From contig CAKKNE010000002.1 of NCBI GenBank assembly GCA_918797485.1, positions 6,076,474-6,140,473 of the forward strand: a DNA stretch of 64,000 nucleotides, given 5' to 3'. Shown one piece after another: positions 9,171 to 18,347 of this stretch (position 1 is its first letter; every line of letters starts with the position of its first letter). The position numbers were made by a program, and so were the translations under genes. The notes under the pieces are model-generated. The model was not told where the DNA came from. It saw only the letters and a list, made by a program, of their open reading frames with translations, and did no database searches. This DNA is from Pelagomonas calceolata (Eukaryota; Sar; Pelagophyceae; Pelagomonadales; Pelagomonadaceae).

Positions 9171-10955
9171 TCACGAGGGCTCGGGCCACTCCTCGCCCCC
9201 AAGCGGTGACGCCGGCGGCGGCGCCGGCGGCGCCGGCCACGACTCCCCGCCCAGATCGAGCACGGGCTGCTCTCCGGAGTCGTCGCCGTCCGCGAGCACG
9301 TCCAGCGCGCAGCTCAGCGTCGTCAGCGCGTAGCCCTCGGCGCCCAGTAACACGTCGTCGCGCGCGAAGGCGTCGACGTACGCGAGCTCGGCGCGGAGGT
9401 GCGGGACCTTGGCCTCGGCGACGCACGCGACGGCCCGCGGCAGCAAGACGTCCGCCGTCACGAGCGGCCCCTCGTCGCTGTCGCCCAGCGCCTCCAGGCA
9501 GAAGACCAGGGCCCGCAGCTTCGCGTGCGCGTCCCGGCCCGCGCCGATCTTCGCGAGCGCCGCGGCGCCCCGCCGCACGGACCGCGCCGCGCCCTCGCCG
9601 GCGCCGCCGCGCGCCGCCAGGACCCGCTCCAGCGTCGCGTCCGCGTCCCGGTTCCGCCGCACGAGCGCCGTGAACGCGTGAATATAGGTCGCCTCCGCGA
9701 CCAACGCGTCGGTGGCCGCGACGATCGGCGCGCCGTCATCGTCCGCGACGGCGAAACGCAGGGCCTCCACGTCGATGGCCGTCTCGCGCGCCCAGAACCT
9801 GGCGTCGGCGACGGCGTCGCCCCGCGCGTCCGCGCGCCGAACTTTATACAAATCATCGAGCGCCGCCCACACCTTCGCCGTCGCGGGGTCGGCTTCCAGC
9901 GCAAAGTTCGCAAAGGCCCGCGCCTGCGCGTCGAGGCCCGCGACGTCGCGCAGCGTGGCGGCGGCCCGCTCCGCGGCGCGCGCGGGCGGCCACGGCGCCT
10001 CGGCGTGCGCCGCGCGCGCGGCGGCCGCCGCCGCGGCGAACGGCTCGGCCGTCGCGCCGCCGACGGTCCGCGCCGCGCGGTTGACCGCCGCCGCGCGCGC
10101 GCCGCGGCCGCCGGCGGCCGTCGCGGCGGCGTGGATGCCGAGCGCCCCGCCGACGACGGCGCCCGTCGCCGCCGGCGACCCGAGGACGAGGCCCGCGCCC
10201 ACGATCTGCGCCGCCTTGGCGCCGAGCGCCGCGCCCGCGGGGCCGGCGACGGCGCCGCCGACGACGGCGCCCGCCGCCATGCCGCCGACGGCGGCCTTGG
10301 CGACGCGGAGCCGCAGCTCACTGCCCGCGTCCGACTCCTCGCGGAAGCGCCGCGCCGCCGCCCGGAGGCGCGCGAAGGCCGCCGTGTCCGGCGTCGCCGA
10401 CGGCGGCAGGGGCGTCGGCGCCGGCGCCGGCGCGGGCTCCGGCGGCAGCGCGTCGTCGGGGTCCCAGCGCGGCCGGCGCGGCGCCTCCAAGCCCGAGAGC
10501 GACAGGCGCGCCGCGGCCTCGCGCAGCCGCGCGACCGGCGCCGGCGCCGGCGCCGGCGCGGCGGCGGGCGGTTTCGTGTCCGCGGCGCGCGTTGCCGACC
10601 GCCAGAGCCGGTCCAGGGGCTGCTTCACGGCGACGTTGAGCACGGCCGCCGGCGACGACGTCGCGTCGAGGCGGCCCGACGGCGGCTCGGCCGGCGGGAT
10701 GTGCGAGCCGTCCGACGTGCACTTGAGCGACGCGTCGGTCTTGCACTTCTCCGAGAGCGCGTAGAGGCAGCGCCGGTGCGCCGCGACGCCGCAGAGCAGG
10801 CAGCGGTGGTCGCGCAGCGCGACGATGCGCTGGCCGCAGCCGTGGCAGACGGCGCCCGCGACCGTGTGCGACGGCGCGAAGCTGTGCCGGCTGATCGGGT
10901 GGCGGATCAGGGGGTCCATCAGGAGGGCCAGCGTCTCCTCGGGGGTGGGGGCCAT
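9171..10955 (-). CDS. C1-type zinc finger + VPS9-domain protein (Rab5-family GEF-like)
   Basis: 594 aa from the ATG at 10955 (MAPTPEETLALL). An upstream in-frame ATG at 11129 exists, but the extra 58 residues look non-coding. Residues ~20-55 form a C1/FYVE-like zinc module (HSFAPSHTVAGAVCHGCGQR, then CLLCGVAAHRRCL). The middle is Ala/Gly/Arg-rich, with glycine-zipper-like segments (residues ~230-310) that could contact membranes. The C-terminal ~200 residues match the VPS9 fold: ELAYVDAFARDDVLLGAEGY is close to the diagnostic motif. VPS9 domains catalyse nucleotide exchange on Rab5-type GTPases in endocytic traffic. The combination with C1 suggests lipid-directed recruitment (inference). Confidence 0.78.
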   Translation of the reverse strand: MAPTPEETLALLMDPLIRHPISRHSFAPSHTVAGAVCHGCGQRIVALRDHRCLLCGVAAHRRCLYALSEKCKTDASLKCTSDGSHIPPAEPPSGRLDATSSPAAVLNVAVKQPLDRLWRSATRAADTKPPAAAPAPAPAPVARLREAAARLSLSGLEAPRRPRWDPDDALPPEPAPAPAPTPLPPSATPDTAAFARLRAAARRFREESDAGSELRLRVAKAAVGGMAAGAVVGGAVAGPAGAALGAKAAQIVGAGLVLGSPAATGAVVGGALGIHAAATAAGGRGARAAAVNRAARTVGGATAEPFAAAAAAARAAHAEAPWPPARAAERAAATLRDVAGLDAQARAFANFALEADPATAKVWAALDDLYKVRRADARGDAVADARFWARETAIDVEALRFAVADDDGAPIVAATDALVAEATYIHAFTALVRRNRDADATLERVLAARGGAGEGAARSVRRGAAALAKIGAGRDAHAKLRALVFCLEALGDSDEGPLVTADVLLPRAVACVAEAKVPHLRAELAYVDAFARDDVLLGAEGYALTTLSCALDVLADGDDSGEQPVLDLGGESWPAPPAPPPASPLGGEEWPEPS

Positions 10956-11418
10956 CGGTGCTCCACGCCTGCCGCGGAGGGGCTGTGGCCTGCTCTCTGG
11001 TGGCTGCTCTTGTTGCTGGCGCAGCGATCGCAGTGATGAAAGCTTCGACGAAGCGACCCTTTGCCGATCACTTGCGCCGCGAGACCGCTTTGCCGCGCTA
11101 TGCGCGAAAAAAAAGTCCGGAGATGCCAAGCTGTGTTTCGGGTTTTTCGGGTTTTGTCGAACTCCTTCAGAATGGTCTGAGATGCCGTCGTATCATTCGA
11201 ATTGCCGCCTGACGCGTCCCATCCAGACACCGGGCCTGGATTTACGCGACAGCCACCGGACGACGTGGGTGATAGCAGACATTGGTGATCAAAGGCCTCC
11301 CAGGTGGACTGCAGTACCGAGGCAGCCCCTCCGAAATCAGGCGCAGACGCTGTCGCGGAGGCAGCATTCAGCGAACCAGGACCCACATCCACCCCTGCCT
11401 GCTAGGCAGCCTGCCATC

Positions 11419-12348
11419 ATGCAGGCGGCCGCGAAGAACCTGAGCAGCAAACCGGCGACGACAGGCTCGCGCGCGCAGCACCACATGAGCATCTTCGACC
11501 TGAACGGTGATGGGAAAGTCGACGCCGAGGACTTTCGGATAGCGGCCGAGCGCGCGCACCTGGCCGGCAAGGAGATGTCGACGTTCTGGTATAGGGCGCC
11601 CATCGCGAACCTGGTCTACGGCCTCCTGGACGGCGACCGGCCGCCGTCCCAAGAGAATCTGAAGGCCGTGCTGAACGGCTACGCCCTCGTGGACGCGTTG
11701 CTCCTGACGATCGTCATGTCCATGCCCATGTCCATGACCTTCGAGGAGATCGAGCTCGCGCGGCTGCGGTTCGACGGCGTCGTGCGCTTCGAGTTCACGG
11801 ACGAAATCGATTATGACCGGCGCTACAACGACTGGGAGGGAGTCACGGGGAAGAGCATGGTCGTGGGCTACGCGCGCTGGACGGTGGCGGCGGCCATGTT
11901 GCTGGCGCTCTCGCTCTTCGCGGTCTTCATGGTGCTCGGGCTCTGCGACCTCGTCTTGAGCGAGGTGCACCACCTGCACCGCGTGAACCGCGCGTGGTGG
12001 CGCTGGATGCGCTACGTGCTCGTCACCATCATCATCTTCACGATGCTCGGCAGTGTCGCATCGATTTACGCGTTCTCCTACACGATATACTTCAAGTGGC
12101 CCGATTATTATGTAGAGGCCCACGGCCGGCCGAACACGTGGAGCCCCTACGGCTTCGGGAACTGCTTCGTCTACGTGGCCATCCTGCCGCTCTTCATTGT
12201 TGTATGTTTATTATCCGCGGCCACACGATCCGCCTTCGACGCGATGCAGGGCGACGTCGACGGGGACGGGAAGGTCGACGAGCGGGACAAGGCGCTGGCG
12301 GCGTCCGGGTACGACGACGCGACCGCAAAGGTCGCGCCGGAGAAGTAA
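11419..12348 (+). CDS. EF-hand multi-pass membrane protein
   Basis: 309 aa from ATG 11419. An N-terminal EF-hand calcium loop (DLNGDGKVDAED, residues ~28-39) and a second at the C-terminus (DVDGDGKVDERD, ~277-288) flank a membrane region. Hydrophobic segments lie at roughly residues 95-115, 155-180, 196-220 and 246-268. Both loops have the canonical D-x-N/D-x-D-G spacing, so they should bind calcium. The function is unknown; a calcium-regulated channel or membrane adaptor is possible. The frame is open further upstream to 10825, but that part is antisense to the VPS9 gene and has no ATG context. Gene start-to-start distance from the divergent VPS9 gene is only ~460 bp. Confidence 0.82.
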   Translation: MQAAAKNLSSKPATTGSRAQHHMSIFDLNGDGKVDAEDFRIAAERAHLAGKEMSTFWYRAPIANLVYGLLDGDRPPSQENLKAVLNGYALVDALLLTIVMSMPMSMTFEEIELARLRFDGVVRFEFTDEIDYDRRYNDWEGVTGKSMVVGYARWTVAAAMLLALSLFAVFMVLGLCDLVLSEVHHLHRVNRAWWRWMRYVLVTIIIFTMLGSVASIYAFSYTIYFKWPDYYVEAHGRPNTWSPYGFGNCFVYVAILPLFIVVCLLSAATRSAFDAMQGDVDGDGKVDERDKALAASGYDDATAKVAPEK

Positions 12349-12521
12349 CTATGGTGTATATTATGAGCCCGTGGCCAGCTTGACGGACGCCATCGCCTTA
12401 TCCCGTCGACCGTGACTCGGACACGTACTCGGACGGGACTCCCGAGGATCATGATCATATGTTGCTACGCGGCGGGCCCTCAAAAGCCGGCGACAGCGAG
12501 GGGGAGCAGGACTCGGCTATG

Positions 12522-12550
12522 TTGCTTTGCTTAGAGCTAGGCCGCCTAGC
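12522..12550 (-). repeat. 29-bp dispersed repeat, copy B
   Basis: Exact reverse complement of 9110-9138. It lies in the 335-bp convergent spacer (12349-12683) between the EF-hand gene and the small unknown gene; nothing else was recognised there. Confidence 0.85.
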
Positions 12551-12683
12551 CACCAAGCCGAAGCGGTCCGCCCCTGGACCTCATACGCCGTCGCTCCGCG
12601 CGTGAGCTCGGAGGCGACAGATGCTAAACTAGAACACGCGTGGACTTGGGTCTTCTTATACGTCTTGCTTGCGCACGCAAAAA

Positions 12684-13121
12684 CTAGTCGTAGCCCTTGA
12701 TGTACGTGTACGGCGGGTCCTCAACGCCGAGGTAGCCCGCCCACTCGGGGAACTCGTGGCGCAGGAACTCCGTGAACTCCTCGATCTCGCCGTAGACGCG
12801 GCTCCGCTCCATGACTTCGCCCCGCGGCGAGATTTCTTTCTCCCACTCGCCCAGCGTGAAGCTGACGCACCGCGACAGCACGCCGATGTTCCGCGAATAC
12901 ATCCACGCGTCCGCCGCCTCGATCGCGTCGTACAGTTCCGGCGGCGTGAAGCCGCCCTCCCTATATAAGACGGGGATGTGCGGCCGCGGCCGCGGCGTCG
13001 GCATCTGGCAGCCTCTGAGATCAATCGAGATGAAGTCGCCCGTGACAAAAAGCTGGATGCGGTCCATCTTGAACTTGTCGCCCGCGCCGCCGCCGGCGCC
13101 GAAGCGCTGCGTCTTGTTCAT
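12684..13121 (-). CDS. Uncharacterised 145-aa protein
   Basis: Single exon from the ATG at 13121. Balanced, well-folded composition: many aromatic residues, and alternating strands followed by an acidic helical stretch (GEIEEFTEFLRHEFPEWAGY). No signal peptide or membrane segment, and no family recognised. A Gly-rich stretch (GAGGGAGDKF) follows the start. Codon use is GC3-biased like its neighbours, and no other frame on either strand is as protein-like, so it is probably a real cytosolic or nuclear protein. It converges on the EF-hand gene. Confidence 0.62.
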   Translation of the reverse strand: MNKTQRFGAGGGAGDKFKMDRIQLFVTGDFISIDLRGCQMPTPRPRPHIPVLYREGGFTPPELYDAIEAADAWMYSRNIGVLSRCVSFTLGEWEKEISPRGEVMERSRVYGEIEEFTEFLRHEFPEWAGYLGVEDPPYTYIKGYD

Positions 13122-13622
13122 GGTTTGTTATCTAGGCTCGTCTCCGGCTGCCCCGCCGCTGCCCTCGGCGCTGTTACGCAGAGCCTGTGGCGTTGCAAGC
13201 AGGTAGGGGGTCGTGTGGCGTCCCGGCGGCTTGCGACCACCCGGCGACGGCGTGCGAGCGGTGCGGAGCACTGGTGGCGGTATTGGTGTCGTTTACGGTC
13301 CTGCCTGGCCTTTTCTCGTCCTCCCCCCTGCGTCTCGCGGCGACTCCGTGCCTGCCCACTCTTCTTCGAGTGTGATTATACGTCTCTGAGGCGGCGGAGC
13401 GAGGCGTCGGCTGCGGGCGCCAATGCACGCGTTTTTAGCTGTGGCGGCTGTCTAATCTTCCTCCGTCGTGTGCTCGCCGGCTGCTCAGCTTTGATTGAGA
13501 AGAAAGCCGCGAGGAATCAGCTCAGTCCTCCTTCTGCTGGATATCATACGTTGCTGCAAAAATTAGCTGCAAACAAGCGAGAAATACATGAAACTGGGCT
13601 GAGGCTCCCTGTTATTCAAATC
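13122..13622. other. Intergenic, divergent promoter region
   Basis: 501 bp between the small unknown gene and the ChaN-like gene. Less GC-rich toward 13600. No RNA gene, repeat or upstream palindrome seen. Confidence 0.5.
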
Positions 13623-14978
13623 ATGAGGGGTCTCGCGCTGGCGCTCGTCGTCCACGGAGCTCACCCGCTGCGCCTGCCGAGCCGGCGGGCCTTCGCGCGC
13701 GCTGCCGCCGCGACCGTCGCCGCGCCGGTCGCCGCGCGCGCCCAAGCGCCGCCGCTGGAGCAGCCAGCAAAACCGCCGATCGACCCGTCGATGCTCGACG
13801 TCGCCGTGCAGCTCGGCGACCTCCGCCTCTCGCGGCCGTACGAGGTGCGGTCGCAGATGCTGGTCCCGACCTGTGTGGAAATGGCGCGTTCGTGCCGAAT
13901 CGTCGCGTCGTCCTCCACGCCATCGACGCGACGCCTGCTCGATGGCGTAGTGATGCCGGATCCTCACCGCTCGAAGAACCCGACGAACTGGTTGATTTCC
14001 ACACAGGTCCCGACGCCGCCGCAGACGGTGGTTGGAAGGCTGGTGGACGCAGGAACGGTGTGGCTTGGCGAAGATCGCGACCTCACGTCGGACGCGCAGA
14101 TCTCGGCGGGCATCGTGGCCGCGCTGGCGCTGGCCAAAAACGCGCAGGCGCCGTCCGAGCGGAACAAGGGCGCGCCGCTGGCCGTCGGTCTGGAGGCGGT
14201 GCGCGCCGAGTACCAGCCGACCCTCGACGACTTCGTCATGGGCAAGCTGAATCCGAAGCAGGAGGCGACGCAGGCGCTGAAGGGGCCGCTCGACTGGGAC
14301 CGGCACTGGCCCTACCCCATCGAGCGCTACGCGCCCGTCTTCGAGGTCTGCCGGGCGCTCGGTCTGCCGTTGGTGGCGCTCGGGACGAATGCGAAGGACC
14401 TGAAGACGGTCGAGGCGTCGGGCCTCGCGGGCTTGGACGACAAGGCCTGGGCGCGCCTGTCGCTGCCGGAAGGTCCCGACGCGCTCGCGGACCGCGTGAA
14501 AATCGGGACGACCTACGCGTCCTACGCGCGCGAGGTGCTCCAGCCCGACTACGAGCGCTTCGTCTCCACGACCGCGGCGCCCTTCTTCGAGGCCGGCGAC
14601 GCCGGCCCCAACGCGCGGCAGAATTTTTTTTGTGCGCGCCTCGTCACCGACGCGTCGATGGCGGCGCGCGCGGCGGCCTGGGTCGACGAGTCGCCGCGGC
14701 GCGACGCGACGATCGTCGCGCTCGTCGGCGCGGAGCGCGTCGCGTACGAGGGCGGGGCGGCGTCGCTCTGCGCCGCGCGCACGGGCCGCAGCGCGACGCG
14801 GCTCCTCATGAACCCGCCGTCGGCGACGCTCGAGCGCGCGGTCGGCGCCGAGGGGCCGCCGTCGTACGTGCCCGTCGCGACGACGAGCTCGCTGCGGGGC
14901 ATGCTGCCCGCGGCGCCGCCGCGGCCGCTGGCGGACTACGTCTGGTTCAGCGCGTACCGCGGCGAGAACTTCATCTGA
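13623..14978 (+). CDS. ChaN/Tiki-superfamily (DUF399) haem-binding-like protein, two exons
   Basis: Exons 13623-13862 and 14007-14978 give 403 aa. The N-terminus (MRGLALALVVHGAHPLRLPS, then RRAFARAAAA) looks like a bipartite plastid presequence, and ARAQAP may be a second, thylakoid-type cleavage site. The core shows GRLVDAGTVWLGEDRDL, VGLEAVRAEYQPTLDDFV, LDWDRHWPYPIERYAPVFE and LGLPLVALGTNAKDL. These follow the order of ChaN/DUF399 motifs (GEMHD, ALEMF, EWDRRW, Y-P). ChaN proteins bind haem, and the superfamily also contains metal-dependent Tiki proteases. The expected GE-H pair reads GED here, so a ligand may be altered. The intron is introner 5; at 144 nt it is phase-neutral and lacks a stop, so retention would give an insertion rather than truncation. 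Confidence 0.78.
   Translation: MRGLALALVVHGAHPLRLPSRRAFARAAAATVAAPVAARAQAPPLEQPAKPPIDPSMLDVAVQLGDLRLSRPYEVRSQMLVPTCVEMARSCRIVASSSTPSTRRLLDGVVMPDPHRSKNPTNWLISTQVPTPPQTVVGRLVDAGTVWLGEDRDLTSDAQISAGIVAALALAKNAQAPSERNKGAPLAVGLEAVRAEYQPTLDDFVMGKLNPKQEATQALKGPLDWDRHWPYPIERYAPVFEVCRALGLPLVALGTNAKDLKTVEASGLAGLDDKAWARLSLPEGPDALADRVKIGTTYASYAREVLQPDYERFVSTTAAPFFEAGDAGPNARQNFFCARLVTDASMAARAAAWVDESPRRDATIVALVGAERVAYEGGAASLCAARTGRSATRLLMNPPSATLERAVGAEGPPSYVPVATTSSLRGMLPAAPPRPLADYVWFSAYRGENFI
13871..14006 (-). mobile_element. Introner element 5 (136 bp), opposite orientation
   Basis: Shortest full copy. The left end is CTGTGTGGAAAT then diverges; the right end is TTGATTTCCACACAG. Perfect target duplication GTCCCGAC (13863-13870 and 14007-14014). 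Unlike the other five, the GGCGCGTTCGTGC end faces the host gene's 5' side, so the element is inverted relative to its gene yet still spliceable. Confidence 0.9.
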
Positions 14979-15281
14979 CGACGAATATACCGGATATACG
15001 CACCCCCCTCCGCCCCGAAGTCGACCGCTGATGTAATCCCTTGCTTTGTTCCTTACTAGTTTTTAAGGGTACGGGCAGCCCCCAAAATTGGCCCGGACGT
15101 ACCTCAGCCACACATCTTCGGGCTCCCACCCTTAGTTTCCCCGCAGCATACCGTACGCGCGCGCAGGAGGGTGGTCTCAAAACATGTTGTCCGGAGAGGG
15201 AGTCTGGTGCACTCTAAAGACAGACGACTCAAGACGAAAGACCGGTTGAGTGGAGTCCCTAGTCCTTGTAATGCGTTATTA

Positions 15282-15300
15282 GCTAGTTATAACCCACTAG
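15282..15300 (+). promoter_or_regulatory. Palindrome variant copy 4 (type II)
   Basis: GCTAGTTATAACCCACTAG followed by ATTT. The same variant is at 60788. It lies downstream of the ChaN-like gene and ~180-200 bp upstream of the SLC4-like fragment. The rest of 14979-15479 holds no recognised feature. Confidence 0.5.
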
Positions 15301-15479
15301 ATTTTGATGTTTTGTTTTTTTTGGCAAAGTTGCCGTAGTGTGACGCGACGTCACTCGAGCGATCAGGCGTTGCCTCGTTTATTTATTTACGCGACGGACA
15401 CGCGTCACCCTGGCATCGCCGACGCCGGCGACAGTAAAAGTGGCAAAATAATATTGTTTGCACCTAGCTCTGGGAGCGC

Positions 15480-15854
15480 GTGTGTTTGCTGGTGTCGGAG
15501 CCGCGGCTGCGGAGATCGGATAGAGCGTGGTACTCGTTGGAGTTCCCCGTCATCGCGCGCTTCACGCGGTTGCAGTTCGCGCTGGCTGTGGTGATTTTCT
15601 TCGTCACCGAGGTCCCGGTCATAGGCATGACCTTCCCGCTCTTCATCGCCGCGCTGGTGTTCGTGCGCACGAAGTACCTGCCGAAGAAGTACGACGCGCG
15701 CACGCTCGAGTTGATCGACCCCTTGATCGACCTGGCGCCGATCGACAAGACGCCGTCGACCGCGGACCTGCTCGAGGAAGGCTCGCCGCCGTCGAGCCCC
15801 GCGCCCCAGGTGGTGTCGAGTCCCGTCGTCCGGAACCGAGGCGGGTCCGCGTGA
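15480..15854 (+). pseudogene. C-terminal fragment of an SLC4-type anion/bicarbonate transporter
   Basis: An open frame ending at 15854 encodes ~124 residues. FPVIARFTRLQFALAVVIFF, GMTFPLFIAALVFVRTKYLP and ARTLELIDPLID match, in order, the last membrane segments and exit helix of SLC4 bicarbonate/borate transporters. In those proteins an R-x-x-H-x-FT-x-Q segment leads into the last helices and then an L-D pair. The rest of the ~800-residue transporter is absent upstream, and no ATG precedes the homologous part. It is therefore a 5'-truncated gene copy, or a last exon whose upstream exons I cannot find within 500 bp. A type II palindrome stands upstream and a type I palindrome downstream. Confidence 0.5.
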
Positions 15855-15923
15855 GAGACCGCGACGCGTGTGTATATTATGCTTCTCGATTTCTCCCTTG
15901 TCGTCTCCCGTTCCTAGGGATAC

Positions 15924-15944
15924 CTAGTGTCTTACACCGCTAGC
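15924..15944 (+). promoter_or_regulatory. Upstream palindrome copy 5
   Basis: CTAG, TGTCTTACACCG, CTAGC; 201 bp upstream of the PUS3 ATG at 16145. The left arm lacks its first G (A-C-CTAG). Confidence 0.58.
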
Positions 15945-16144
15945 TGGCTTTGAGAGCGGCTCTCCCAACTTGACCAAAAAGAGAAGAACGCTGCGCTCAA
16001 ATCACGACAAGTGACGACACAATTCATATAAAAAAGCTTGCAGGCCACCGGAGTTCGCGCCGCGAGGTGCCAGAGCCAGCAAGAACTGCAGCCTGCACTG
16101 CACCTCAGCCTCAGCGTCGCCGGTCACAGCGACAAGCGCAAAAA

Positions 16145-17655
16145 ATGGACGCCGGCCCGCAGCAGCACCAAGCCATGGACGTCGACGCCGCCGACGCCCA
16201 GGCCCTGGCCAAGCAACTGAGGGCCCTCGACGCGAAGGAGCTGCTCGCCGTCGCGCTCGACGCCCTCAAGCGGGACGCGGCGCCGCTCGCCGCGGCGCTC
16301 GCCGCGCGCGAGTCGAAGCGGCCCAAGAAGCGGCGGCGCAAGGCCCAGAAGCCCATGGACCTGACGAAGTATGAGGCGCGCGACGTGGCGCTCTGGATCG
16401 CCTACGACGGCGGCGCCTACCGGGGCTTCGCGGCCCAGGAGAAGGCCGAGGTCGACGTCGATACCGTGGAGCGGCAGCTCTTCCAGGCGCTGGAGAAGAC
16501 GTGCCTCGTGAGCGGCCGCGACGCGTGCGCCTACTCGCGCTGCGGGCGCACGGACAAGGGCGTCTCCGCCGCGGGGCAGGTCGTCGGGCTGCGCCTGCGG
16601 TCCGTCGCGCGCCGCGGGACGGCCTTCGAGCCCGCGACGCACCCGGGCGACGCGCTGGCGAACACGGAGCGGCGCGACGCGGAGACGGACGAAGTCGTCC
16701 CGAACACGCAGAAGCGCGAGCTCGACTACGTGGGCATGCTCAACCGCGTGCTGCCCGACGACGTGCGCGCGCTCGCCTGGGCGCCGGTCGCCGAGGGCTT
16801 CTCGGCGCGCTTTTCCTGCGCGTCGCGCACGTACCGGTATTGGCTCGCGCGGGAGAACGCCCACGGCCGGCCGCGCGACGTCGAGGCGATGCGGCGCGCG
16901 GCGTCCAAGTTCGTGGGGGACCACGACTTCCGCAACTTCTGCAAGATGGACGCGCGGCCGCGGCGTCTTGACCCGCTCCATGCGCCGTCGCCGCGACTCG
17001 GTCGTCTCGAACGCAGGTCGTGCACGTGAGCAACTTCCGGCGCGAGATCTACGCCGCCCGCGTCGAGGCGGCCGGGCCCGGGCTCCTGCGCTTCGAGGTC
17101 CACGGCCAGGCCTTCCTCTGGCACATGGTGCGCTGCCTCGTCGCCATCATCGAGCTGGTGGGCGACGGCCTCGAGGCGCCGGACGTCGTCGACGCGCTGC
17201 TCGACGTCGCGCGGTCGCCGCGGCGGCCCCAGTACGCTTTAGCCGACGAGGCGCCTCTGGTGTTACACGACTGCGCCTTCGACACGGTGCGGCCGGTGCC
17301 GACGCCCGAGGCCCTGCTGCAGCTCCACGAGCACCTGACGCGCGAGCGGCACGCCGCGCGCGTGGCGCTTGCGCGCACGGAGAACCTGCTCGAGAAGCTC
17401 GACGGGTTCGGCGTGCGGGCCGCGGGCGCCGAGGTGCCGTGGGCCCGGGCGCGGCCGCCGCTGCTCGCCGCCGCGGACGAGCGGGCGCGCGCGGCGCACC
17501 GGCCGCTGCTCGCGCGCGAGGGCGGCAAGACCTACGAGGAGAAGGTCGCGGCCGCGCGCGAGAACCCGACGAAGCGCTCGAAGTTCGAGGCCTGCGCGTC
17601 GAAGCGGTCGGAGAACCGCGGGGGGTTCCACGCGGAGAAGCGGCGGTGTGGCTGA
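16145..17655 (+). CDS. PUS3: tRNA pseudouridine(38/39) synthase, PUS3/Deg1-like
   Basis: Exons 16145-16951 and 17017-17655 give 481 aa, the usual length of PUS3. The enzyme converts U38/U39 in tRNA anticodon arms to pseudouridine. CGRTDKGVSAAGQVVGL carries the catalytic Asp. DFRNFCKMD and GQAFLWHMVRC are the diagnostic PUS3 blocks around the active site. The N-terminus is Lys/Arg-rich (KRPKKRRRKAQK), a likely nuclear signal. The frame changes after CKMD. A 65-nt intron (16952-17016) with a GC donor and AG acceptor gives FCKMD|VVHVSNFRR, matching the yeast and animal spacing. A sequencing indel is the alternative explanation. A CTAG palindrome lies 201 bp upstream of the ATG. Confidence 0.9.
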
Positions 17656-17738
17656 CGACTGTTTTTTCTTGGCGTAAGTGTTTGTGTGCAATCGACAATC
17701 TACATGTTACAGCGGGAACGGGTGATGGGTGGGCGCGC

Positions 17739-18347
17739 CTAGTACGTGTCCGGGTAGAAGAGGTAGCCCGCCGTGTTGAGCTCTTGCGCAACCATGCCAG
17801 CGATGCCGAGCATTGCGAGGCGGCCCACAATAAGCTCCTCGCCGCGGAGGTCGCCCTTGGCCGCGAAGCCGAGGGGGTCGAAGCCGATGTCGCCCGCGAC
17901 GCCGCGGTTCTCGTTGAACGCGTAGTAGCGGCCCTCCTCAGCGGTGCCCTTCATGTCCGAGATGTACGACGCCGACTCGATGAGGCCGATCGCGCCGACG
18001 ACAATGGGCCAGAACGTCTGGAGGGGCGTGGCCTGGAAGGCAATCAACGAGGGCTCGTTGATTGACCCGCCCCAGAGCGGATGGAAGACCTCGGCGACCG
18101 GGTAACCGAGCGCCGCGAGCATGGCGACGCGGGCGTGCTTGATTTCCGCCTCCTGCACCCAGTTCACCAGATCGGGGAACTTCTGCTGAGAGAACGGCTT
18201 GCCGAAGGAGTAGGCGAGGCCCTTCTCGGCGGCCCAGCCGTAGGCGCCCGGCATATCCTTGAAGGGCGAGACGTACGTCTGGGCGGACGTCTTCGTGTTG
18301 CCGAAGCTGAAGCCGGCGGCCGGCGCGGCGAGGGCGAGGATGAGAGC
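17739..18347 (-). CDS. Fucoxanthin chlorophyll a/c light-harvesting protein (LHC), main exon
   Basis: A thylakoid antenna protein. The exon encodes ~202 aa beginning ALILALAAPAAGFSFGNTK, i.e. the second half of a plastid signal peptide. EAEIKHARVAMLAALGYP (helix 1) and EELIVGRLAMLGIAGMVAQE (helix 3) are the chlorophyll-binding LHC helices with the paired Glu/Arg. GDIGFDPLGF precedes helix 3. An acceptor (CCTCGCAG) stands directly before 18347, so the start codon is on a short upstream exon. ATG CAG ACC TCC at 18710-18699 followed by GTGCGG is a plausible phase-0 exon (intron ~351 nt). The candidate intron contains three ~15-bp repeats (CGATGTTCGCGCGCG; 18380-18426). Other first exons are possible. 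Confidence 0.9.
   Translation of the reverse strand, partial: ALILALAAPAAGFSFGNTKTSAQTYVSPFKDMPGAYGWAAEKGLAYSFGKPFSQQKFPDLVNWVQEAEIKHARVAMLAALGYPVAEVFHPLWGGSINEPSLIAFQATPLQTFWPIVVGAIGLIESASYISDMKGTAEEGRYYAFNENRGVAGDIGFDPLGFAAKGDLRGEELIVGRLAMLGIAGMVAQELNTAGYLFYPDTY

Noticed and set aside
9399-11036. 545-aa plus-strand ORF antisense to the VPS9-domain gene
   Set aside because: Arg-rich shadow frame of a very GC-rich gene; the opposite strand has recognisable C1 and VPS9 motifs.
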